From: an uncultured Spirochaetaceae bacterium
GTDB taxonomy: Bacteria > Spirochaetota > Spirochaetia > Treponematales > Treponemataceae
DNA: 50,525 nt
Direction: 5' to 3'
Assembly: GCA_902792795.1 (NCBI GenBank)
Contig: CADBBB010000007.1
Span: forward strand, 1 to 50,525
The translations under genes and the position numbers were made by a program. The first letter of the stretch is position 1; every line of letters begins with the position of its first letter. Shown piece after piece: positions 7,168-13,348 of this stretch. The notes beneath the pieces were generated by a model. It saw only the letters and a list, made by a program, of their open reading frames with translations. It did no database searches and had not been told where the DNA came from.

Positions 7168-8207
7168 TGGATTTTTCTCTTTCTGAGGATTTGCTAAAAA
7201 AAATTATAAGGGTTAAACAAAACCACAACAAAAATCAAGATAAAATTGATATTTTGCATAAAAGAATTTTTCAAGAATTTTGGGAAAAGCAACTTAATAA
7301 AAGGAATTTATTCTCAATAGCTATTCCGAATGATATTTTGGATTCAATACAATTTTCAGTTTTTACAGAAAGGTTAAAAGTTGTTGAGAGTGAAATCCGG
7401 GAGAATAATTTCATTAAAATTAATGCATCATGTGACATTCTCGAGAAAAAATACTTATTAGGAAATACTTTTGGAGTACGAAAACAATTAGAATCTGAAT
7501 CATATGCCAATGTTGTTTTTTTCTTTGGAGAAGAAGGTGTTACTCTCTATATTGATGGGGGGGCGATAGAAGATAACAACTTTTTTTATAGTCATGAAGA
7601 CAGAATGCGATATCTAAAAAAAAGAGATATATCTCAGTTAGAGATTGTTTTGGATGAATATGCAAAGCAGTATTTAACACAACAAGTAAATTATATGTGC
7701 ATCTTAGCAGATAATGCAACCTTACGTCAGATTGATTCAGCTCTTATTAATCGTAATATACTGAAAAACAAACCAGAGCATTATATGAGAGATCAATTGT
7801 GTCAGTATTTAACAGAGCATATGCAATATACTTTTAATGTAGAAGTTGAATTGGGGCAGTCGAAGAAGCGGAATGATATATATTTTGATGTTAGGGGAGA
7901 ACTGTATTTTATTGAAATTAAATGGATTGGTGTTTCAATTAATGATTCTGGAACCGGAATTAGTACAACATATGGAGTTGAAAGAGTAAAAGAAGGTGTA
8001 ACTCAAACCTTAGAGTATATAAAAGAACTTCTTAATACTTCTGAAAAAAGTTTACGCACTGGATATTTGCTTGTTTATGATGCACGAGATGAAAAGAAAG
8101 ATATTGATTTAGAAAATTATGACTTTGTGGAGTCTGATTTAAAAGTTTTTATGCAAAATTTTAAGTATCTAAAACCTATACCACTTATAAAAACTCATGT
8201 TGCATAG
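7167..8207 (+). CDS. PD-(D/E)XK nuclease-type effector
   Basis: A 346-residue protein. The C-terminal third carries a PD-(D/E)XK core: D237 (or D241), then IEIKW with E250 and K252, followed by a helix with GVTQTLEYIKELL and a core strand GYLLVYDARDE. The preceding KPEHYMRDQLCQYLTEHM helix is common in defence nucleases. The first ~190 residues are of unknown fold and probably bind the ATPase/middle complex. It follows the middle component with shared TAATG and a GAGGGGGGA Shine-Dalgarno. A run of seven G (7557-7563) in this A/T-rich gene is a possible slippage site. It is likely the DNA-degrading arm, restrained by self-methylation or by the ATPase; this is inferred. Confidence 0.72.
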   Translation: MDFSLSEDLLKKIIRVKQNHNKNQDKIDILHKRIFQEFWEKQLNKRNLFSIAIPNDILDSIQFSVFTERLKVVESEIRENNFIKINASCDILEKKYLLGNTFGVRKQLESESYANVVFFFGEEGVTLYIDGGAIEDNNFFYSHEDRMRYLKKRDISQLEIVLDEYAKQYLTQQVNYMCILADNATLRQIDSALINRNILKNKPEHYMRDQLCQYLTEHMQYTFNVEVELGQSKKRNDIYFDVRGELYFIEIKWIGVSINDSGTGISTTYGVERVKEGVTQTLEYIKELLNTSEKSLRTGYLLVYDARDEKKDIDLENYDFVESDLKVFMQNFKYLKPIPLIKTHVA

Positions 8208-8232
8208 CAAAAAGGGAATTTTGAACCTATGG

Positions 8233-8284
8233 TTTGTGTAGGTAGAACACAAAGCTTTATAAATCAGATTAAACTTTTGTTTAA
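8233..8284 (+). promoter_or_regulatory. Two short hairpins before the cytosine methyltransferase remnant
   Basis: TTTGTGT (8233-8239) pairs with 8247-8253 across a 7-nt loop, and TTAAAC (8269-8274) with 8279-8284 across TTTT. They lie between the nuclease stop and the RBS at about 8290. They could be regulator sites, as many restriction-modification leaders have, or RNA hairpins. No U-tract follows, so a terminator is unlikely. Confidence 0.3.
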
Positions 8285-8299
8285 CACAGGAATAAGATA

Positions 8300-9276
8300 A
8301 TGATTTTTCGGTTAGGTGAATTGTTTTGCGGCCCGGGCGGAATAGCTTACGGGGCTACGACAGCAAACATAAATAATCCCGAATGTGGGATTACTCATCA
8401 ATGGGCGAATGATTATGATCAGGATACTTGCAAAACCTACATTCGCAATATTTGCCCTAACAATCCAGAATCTGTAATTTGTGGCGATATTCGAGAAAAC
8501 AAAAAGGATTTGATGGAAAATTTGGCCCGCTATATACTTATGGAGTGAAAGTATTAAAAGCAAAACAACCTCAGTGGTTTTTAGCCGAAAATGTTGGCGG
8601 TTTGCAAAGCGCAAATGAGGGGCGGGCAATGCAGACGATTTTTGATGCCATGCGAAGAGCTGGTTATCGCTTGTATCCAAATCTTTACAAATTTGAAGAA
8701 TACGGTGTTCCGCAGGCTCGCCACCGAATTATTATTATAGGCATCCGCGATGATTTGCCATTTGATTTTAAAATTCCTTCAACTGCTCCGTATTCGAATG
8801 TTGATGTTTCTTGTAGAAATGCGATAGAAAATCCGCCAATTCCAGTAAATGCCGCAAACAATGAAAGGACAGCGCAATCTGCGTTGGTTGTGGAAAGGCT
8901 TAATCATATTTTGCCGGGGCAAAACGCTTTTAACGCTGATTTACCTGAGCATTTAAAACTTAATGTTCGTGGCGCTAGAATGAGCCAAATTTATAAACGG
9001 CTTGATCCAACATTGCCTTCATATACAATTACAGGGTCAGGTGGTGGCGGAACGCATGTGTATCACTGGACAGAGCCGCGCGCTTTAACCAATCGTGAAA
9101 GAGCGAGATTGCAAACATTTCCTGATAATTATGTTTTTGAAGGTTCAAAAGAATCTGTGCGAAAGCAAATAGGCATGGCTGTTCCGTGTAATGGAGCGAG
9201 AATCATTTTTGAAGCAATTCTGAAAACTTTTGCTGGAATTGAATATGAATCAATGGAATCAAACTTGCAGGATTGA
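8300..9276 (+). pseudogene. DNA cytosine-5 methyltransferase with motif IV deleted and frameshifted
   Basis: The first frame (8300-8548) begins RLGELFCGPGG (motif I) and runs to VICGDIREN (motif III region). The homology then jumps to another frame from about 8500: KGFDGKFGPLYTYG, then AENVGG (motif VI), QARHRIIIIG (VIII), NRERARLQTFPDNY (IX) and QIGMAVP (X). In intact relatives a segment of about 25-30 residues with the catalytic PC motif lies between these two parts. Here it is missing and the frame changes at the junction. Without the nucleophilic cysteine the enzyme cannot methylate even if frameshifting occurs. It is the expected partner of the restriction enzyme 3 nt downstream. A sequencing error could explain a frameshift but not the lost segment. 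Confidence 0.85.
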
Positions 9277-9279
9277 TAT

Positions 9280-10908
9280 ATGTTGAACTATTGGTGGGTT
9301 ACACGTCCAAAAAGAAAATTAAATAGTGTTCCTGAAGTATTGTCTTCTATTTCAACTATAGCCTTACAAAATGAATGGGAGGGACAAAGAAACACACAGT
9401 TGTCTGTTGAAGAAGCTCTCGAAGATGCAGGATTAAAACGGATTGGTGAACGTCGTGATCAAAGCGGTAGTGGAGCTAGAACTTATATTGCTTGGTTGAA
9501 AAGTTTAGGATTGCTTTTTACTTCGCAAAATTCAAGAAAACTTGAATTAACACTTGCTGGTGAAGCTGTTTTACAGAACGATTTTCCTTTTGAAATTATT
9601 AAGAATCAAGTTTTGAAATATCAATTTCCCTCTAGTTTTTCAGTTTCTAGAAATATAGATGTGTCACCAAGATTTAAAATACATCCTTTTGTCTTTCTAC
9701 TAAAATTGCTAAACGATAACAATATACAGTATCTTACGGTCGAGGAAATAGCTTTTATTATAATTTTGCATGCAGAGAATGAATCTTCATCTTGCTATAA
9801 AGAAATTGTTGATAGGATTCTTGATTATCGGGAGTATGGTGAGAAATATCTTCAACAAGAGAATTTTTCTTTATATCCTCCTTCAAAGGGAAATGGAAGA
9901 TTTGATAATCCAACAGGACATTTATTAGACATAGCCAACACGATAATAAACTGGCTTGAATATACACAACTTGCCAAACGCGATGAAGAAAGGAAGTTAA
10001 GAATACTTTATGATAAAAATGATGAAGTTAATATTCTTCTGTTGAAGCAGTTGTCATTCATTGATAGGCCTGAGAACGAAGAAGTTTTTCAGAGAAAGTA
10101 TGGGCTCGATACTAAACATTCAAAAGATACAAGAAATCTTGCAAGAACCCAAACAATAACTAGCAAGATAATTGACGAGCAGAATATAAAAACTGTTTTT
10201 ATAAGTCTATCATTGCAAAATCCTATATCTAATATTTCTCAAGAGCTAATTGAAGATATTGCAAAAAAGACTGGGGCTGAAAAGAATAAAGTCGAAGATT
10301 ATTTGATGAAAACTTATCCGCATGGTGCAATTGGCAGTTTTATGTCTGAATATTTTGAAATGGCTTTTAAAGGCCGTGAAGATGCGACCGAATTTGAAAA
10401 AAGTACCGTTTTATTATTTCAAGATATTTTTCATTATAACGCAAAGCACATTGGTCCAGTTGGCCTAACACCAGATGTTTTGTTAATATCAGATTCGGAT
10501 GGTTATCAAGCAATTATTGATAATAAGGCATATTCAAAATATACGATATCGAATGATCATAGAAATAGAATGATTCATAATTATATTTATGGAATAAATA
10601 ATTATAGTGATTCAAGAGTACCATTAGCATTTTTTACGTATATTGCAGGTGGTTTTGGTTCTAATATAGATTCACAATTAAAGAGTATAAGCGATGAATC
10701 ATCTGTGAATGGTTCTGCAATAACTGTTGCACGGTTTATAGATTTGATAAGAGATCATCTTAATAATGAATACACACATTCTGAACTTAGAACAATTTTT
10801 TCACTAAACCGTGAAATTCGTAATGGTGATTTTACAAAGTATTCGTATAAGCAACCGGTTTTACCTGCTGTCGCAACTAATCTTTCATCATTGTATTGTA
10901 AAAAATGA
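9280..10908 (+). CDS. Type II restriction endonuclease with FokI-like cleavage domain (AlwI-family-like)
   Basis: A 542-residue protein. The N-terminal part (WWVTRPKRKLNSVPEVL, GARTYIAWLKSLGL, LTLAGEAVL, QVLKYQFPSSFS) resembles AlwI-family type IIS enzymes and probably reads the DNA site. The C-terminal ~180 residues resemble the FokI cleavage domain: KHIGPVGLTPDVLL with D399, then AIIDNKAYS with D414 and K416. These correspond to D450, D467 and K469 of FokI. The reading frame and the catalytic residues are complete. The start is 3 nt after the end of the broken cytosine methyltransferase. It should cut at a distance from an asymmetric site; the site is not predictable. How the cell survives without the cognate methylase is an open question. 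Confidence 0.8.
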   Translation: MLNYWWVTRPKRKLNSVPEVLSSISTIALQNEWEGQRNTQLSVEEALEDAGLKRIGERRDQSGSGARTYIAWLKSLGLLFTSQNSRKLELTLAGEAVLQNDFPFEIIKNQVLKYQFPSSFSVSRNIDVSPRFKIHPFVFLLKLLNDNNIQYLTVEEIAFIIILHAENESSSCYKEIVDRILDYREYGEKYLQQENFSLYPPSKGNGRFDNPTGHLLDIANTIINWLEYTQLAKRDEERKLRILYDKNDEVNILLLKQLSFIDRPENEEVFQRKYGLDTKHSKDTRNLARTQTITSKIIDEQNIKTVFISLSLQNPISNISQELIEDIAKKTGAEKNKVEDYLMKTYPHGAIGSFMSEYFEMAFKGREDATEFEKSTVLLFQDIFHYNAKHIGPVGLTPDVLLISDSDGYQAIIDNKAYSKYTISNDHRNRMIHNYIYGINNYSDSRVPLAFFTYIAGGFGSNIDSQLKSISDESSVNGSAITVARFIDLIRDHLNNEYTHSELRTIFSLNREIRNGDFTKYSYKQPVLPAVATNLSSLYCKK

Positions 10909-10958
10909 TTTGAGAGACTTAAAATTCTCGTATCGCTGCTACGACAATTCAAGTTTTT

Positions 10959-11047
10959 CTACCCAGGGTCTTAGGGGCGGGGCCCCTAGGAGAAGGGGTA
11001 GTGCAAGACCGCGGGAGCGGGCTGGAGCGAGGGGAAGGCTTTCCCCT
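10959..11047. repeat. GC-rich structured intergenic element (REP-like)
   Basis: A short G/C-rich block between the A/T-rich restriction gene and the Nudix gene. CTACCC (10959-10964) pairs with GGGTAG (10996-11001) around an inner TAGGGGC/GCCCCTA hairpin (10972-10988). Further on, AGGGGAA (11030-11036) pairs with TTCCCCT (11041-11047) and an A-rich stretch follows. The nested stems in a non-coding block suggest a multicopy intergenic repeat, also able to act as a terminator on either strand. Copy number cannot be seen here. The Nudix Shine-Dalgarno AAGGAG follows directly. Confidence 0.5.
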
Positions 11048-11068
11048 AAATAAAAAAAAGGAGCCGAC

Positions 11069-11485
11069 ATGCAACAAACAAACCGCAAACTCATCCGCGT
11101 CGTCGCCGCCGTAATCTTCCGCGCCACTGCCCAAGGACAGCGCCAGGTCTTTGCCACGGCGCGAGGTTATGGCGACTGGAAGGGCTGGTGGGAGTTTCCG
11201 GGCGGAAAGATCGAGGCCGGCGAAACGGAGCAGGAGGCGCTTGTCCGCGAAATCCGCGAAGAGCTTGCGTCGCAAATCAGCGTCGGAAAAAAAATCGCGG
11301 ACGTTGAATGGGACTACCCGGACTTTCACCTTAGCATGCAATGCTTTGAATGCGCTCTTGTCTCCGGCGGATTGGAGTTGTTGGAAGCGCAAAGCGCGGC
11401 ATGGCTTGGAGCGGACGACTTGCGTTCTGTCAAATGGCTTCCGGCGGACCAGGCGATTTTGGACAAGGTGGCCGCGGCCTTGTAG
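11069..11485 (+). CDS. Nudix hydrolase, MutT-like nucleotide pyrophosphohydrolase
   Basis: A 138-residue single-domain Nudix protein. The Nudix box Gx5Ex7REUxEE is complete from G46: GKIEAGE, then REIREEL. The FPGGKIE lead-in and the small size match MutT/CTP-type enzymes, which hydrolyse oxidised nucleotides such as 8-oxo-dGTP and prevent mutation. The substrate is not certain from sequence. ATG 11069 has a good AAGGAG Shine-Dalgarno 6 nt upstream. It marks the return to G/C-rich core sequence after the defence island. Confidence 0.9.
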   Translation: MQQTNRKLIRVVAAVIFRATAQGQRQVFATARGYGDWKGWWEFPGGKIEAGETEQEALVREIREELASQISVGKKIADVEWDYPDFHLSMQCFECALVSGGLELLEAQSAAWLGADDLRSVKWLPADQAILDKVAAAL

Positions 11486-11489
11486 CCCG

Positions 11490-11507
11490 CGCCTTTTGGT
11501 CTTGCAA
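11490..11507 (-). repeat. Dispersed TTGCAAG short repeat, copy C
   Basis: On the minus strand it reads TTGCAAGACCAAAAGGCG. It lies just after the Nudix stop; on the plus strand its end supplies the TTGCAA -35 box of the next gene. Confidence 0.5.
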
Positions 11508-11530
11508 ACGATTTTTTGCGGCGCTATCAT
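11502..11530 (+). promoter_or_regulatory. Promoter of the 2H phosphoesterase gene, leaderless geometry
   Basis: TTGCAA (11502-11507), 17-bp spacer, TATCAT (11525-11530). The ATG at 11537 follows after 6 nt and no Shine-Dalgarno is present, as for fic. Confidence 0.6.
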
Positions 11531-11536
11531 TTGTTT

Positions 11537-12184
11537 ATGCAAAACATTTTGACGCCAAAGCATTCCACTTACGCAGTTTCGCTTTGTTTTGACGACGCCG
11601 TTGCCCAAAGCGTCAAGGCCGTCCAAGAGCGCCTTGCTCAAATTTGCGGAAACAATTTTTTAATCGAACATTCCGTTCCGCCGCACGTCACGCTTGGCGT
11701 TTTTCACGCGGAACCCGGCGCTTTGTCCGCTTTGCAAAACGCCTTTGACGACTTTGCAATGTCCGCGCGCGATGTCTTGGGCGGCAAGGGCCTTGATTTG
11801 GAATTTGGCGGAGCGGATTGTTTTTTGAACAAGGTTCTTTTTCTTGCGGTAAAAAAAGATTCGCCAAGCTTTGCCTGCGTTAAAAGGCTGAACGAAATTC
11901 TCCACCAAAAATTTCTTCCATTATTTGAAGCGGGAGACAACAGAAATTATTTGCCGGAGCGTTGGCTCCCTCACGCGGCGCTTGCCGTAAAGCTTACGCC
12001 CATGCAGTTTGAAAAATGCGCCCCGCTTCTTGGGCTTTCTAGCGCTCAAGGCGGCGGCGACAGTTTTGGTCTTGCCACCGATTCTTGTTCCGCGCAAATT
12101 GTTTTGCCCCAGTCGGCGCGAGTCGCCGCGCTTTCGCTTGCGCTTTGCAAGCCCTACACGGAACTTTGCCGCGCCGCTTTTTAG
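11537..12184 (+). CDS. 2'-5' RNA ligase/2H phosphoesterase superfamily protein
   Basis: A 215-residue protein of the 2H (LigT-like) superfamily, whose members act on 2',3'-cyclic or 2'-5' linked nucleotides. The first signature PPHVTLGVF is intact (HVT). The second, WLPHAALAVKL, keeps the His but has Ala for the usual Ser/Thr (HxA instead of HxT/S), so activity may be reduced. ATG 11537 is preferred over an in-frame ATG at 11516 because the latter lies in the promoter spacer. No Shine-Dalgarno is present; the -10 box 6 nt upstream suggests a leaderless mRNA. It is convergent with the EamA gene, 69 nt away, and no terminator is evident between them. Confidence 0.75.
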   Translation: MQNILTPKHSTYAVSLCFDDAVAQSVKAVQERLAQICGNNFLIEHSVPPHVTLGVFHAEPGALSALQNAFDDFAMSARDVLGGKGLDLEFGGADCFLNKVLFLAVKKDSPSFACVKRLNEILHQKFLPLFEAGDNRNYLPERWLPHAALAVKLTPMQFEKCAPLLGLSSAQGGGDSFGLATDSCSAQIVLPQSARVAALSLALCKPYTELCRAAF

Positions 12185-12253
12185 TCAGGAATAAATTTTA
12201 GGCATCCCGCCGCTTCGTTTTTAGTCTTTAGTCCGTTTGGGTTATCGCGCGCC

Positions 12254-13348
12254 TCACCCCCGCATCTTTCTTACCGCGGCCGCGCGCTTTAAGGCCACAT
12301 GCGCCACGATGCAGGCCAAAATCACTAGGCCTCCAAAAACGCTGGACGCGCTGGGGACTTCGCCCGCAAAAAGCGCGACCCAAACCGGGTTCATCATCGG
12401 CTCTATCATCGTGATGATTACGCTGCTTAGCGCGGGAACTTTTTCTATTCCGATGGAAAGAAGGACGGCGGGCATTCCTATTTGAAAAACGCCCAGGCAC
12501 AAGAGGGCGGGATATGACATGGCGCTTTGCGGAAGGCCCGCCTTTGCGATAAAGGGAATCGCGAACAAAAACGACAAGAGGCACGACAAATTCAACGAAT
12601 CGGAAGGCCGCGTGTTCTTTGCCCGCCGCAAAAAAATCGTGGTTCCGCCGTAAGTCACTCCCGACAAAAGCGCCAAAATGTTTCCGGCCATTTGGCCGCC
12701 GCCCAAGTCGCCCCACAAAAGCAAGACCATTCCAGCCAAGATTCCGGCCACGGCGGTGATGTCAATCCAGTCGCTTTTTTCGCCGGCCAAGAGCGGCCCA
12801 AAAATTATTATGTAAATCGGATTTGTGTATTGCAATAAAATCGCGTTGGCGGCGGTCGTCATTTTTGTCGCCGGAACAAACAAGAGCATTGTGGCCGCGT
12901 AAAAAAAAGCGCCGAGCAAAAGGTTTGTCGTGGCGCGCCAGTCGATTTTTTTGGGCCGCGCTTTTTGGCCTTGCAAACTATTTTTGTCGCTTTGGCGGAT
13001 AAACAGTTTCGGCGGCCGCCTAAAGGCGATCGTCACCGTCAGCATTCCCAAGAGGCTTCGGATGCCGGCGATGGCCAGCGCGTCCCACTTTATCAACTTT
13101 ATGACAAGGCCGCCAAAGCTCCACAAGAGCGCGCACAAAGCCAGCGCGGCCACCGGGTTTAGCGCGGCCTTTTTGGTCTGTGACCGTTCCCCGCTGGCGG
13201 CGGCCATTTTGGTCTTGCAAGCAATCTCAGCCGCGCCCGCAGTTTTAGGCTTGCATTCGTTTTCAGTCGCGGCAGCGACAGTCTCAGGCTTGCCATCACT
13301 TCCCGCCGCGCGCGTTATGGTCTTGCAACCGTTCTCAGTCACGTTCAT
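12254..13348 (-). CDS. EamA/DMT-family membrane transporter with repeat-expanded N-terminus
   Basis: A 364-residue protein with about ten membrane segments in two EamA repeats (from ALALCALLWSFGGLVIKLIK, and from GNILALLSGVTYGG). The family exports or imports small metabolites; the substrate is unknown. Its ATG overlaps the stop of the upstream ligase gene (ATGA), so the two are coupled. The ~60 residues before the first membrane segment are unusual: four imperfect units around (G/E)CK (NGCKTITRA, DGKPETVAA, NECKPKTAG, IACKTKMAA), encoded by copies of the dispersed TTGCAAG repeat spaced 33-39 bp, always a multiple of three. Another copy encodes the LQGQKARPKK loop. The real start could lie further in, but the overlap supports this one. 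Confidence 0.87.
   Translation of the reverse strand: MNVTENGCKTITRAAGSDGKPETVAAATENECKPKTAGAAEIACKTKMAAASGERSQTKKAALNPVAALALCALLWSFGGLVIKLIKWDALAIAGIRSLLGMLTVTIAFRRPPKLFIRQSDKNSLQGQKARPKKIDWRATTNLLLGAFFYAATMLLFVPATKMTTAANAILLQYTNPIYIIIFGPLLAGEKSDWIDITAVAGILAGMVLLLWGDLGGGQMAGNILALLSGVTYGGTTIFLRRAKNTRPSDSLNLSCLLSFLFAIPFIAKAGLPQSAMSYPALLCLGVFQIGMPAVLLSIGIEKVPALSSVIITMIEPMMNPVWVALFAGEVPSASSVFGGLVILACIVAHVALKRAAAVRKMRG
12959..12976 (-). repeat. Dispersed TTGCAAG short repeat, copy D (inside EamA gene)
   Basis: Minus strand reads TTGCAAGGCCAAAAAGCG, in frame as LQGQKA, in the cytosolic or periplasmic loop after the second membrane segment. Confidence 0.5.
13201..13330 (-). repeat. Four in-frame copies of the TTGCAAG repeat at the EamA N-terminus
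   Basis: Cores at 13215, 13251, 13290 and 13323 (plus-strand TTGCA/TTGCC), separated by 36, 39 and 33 bp. Each is read on the minus strand as GCAAG-type sequence encoding xCKxK or xGKPE units. The multiples of three have kept the frame open. Confidence 0.55.

Noticed and set aside
4590..8207. Calling the module simply Lamassu
   Set aside because: The ATPase and layout fit, but the effector and middle proteins cannot be matched to LmuA/LmuC by eye and a methyltransferase heads the operon. The broader ABC three-component label is safer.
8479..9276. The second part of the cytosine methyltransferase as an independent gene
   Set aside because: It begins in the middle of the domain with no RBS and lacks motifs I-IV; it is the 3' part of a broken gene.
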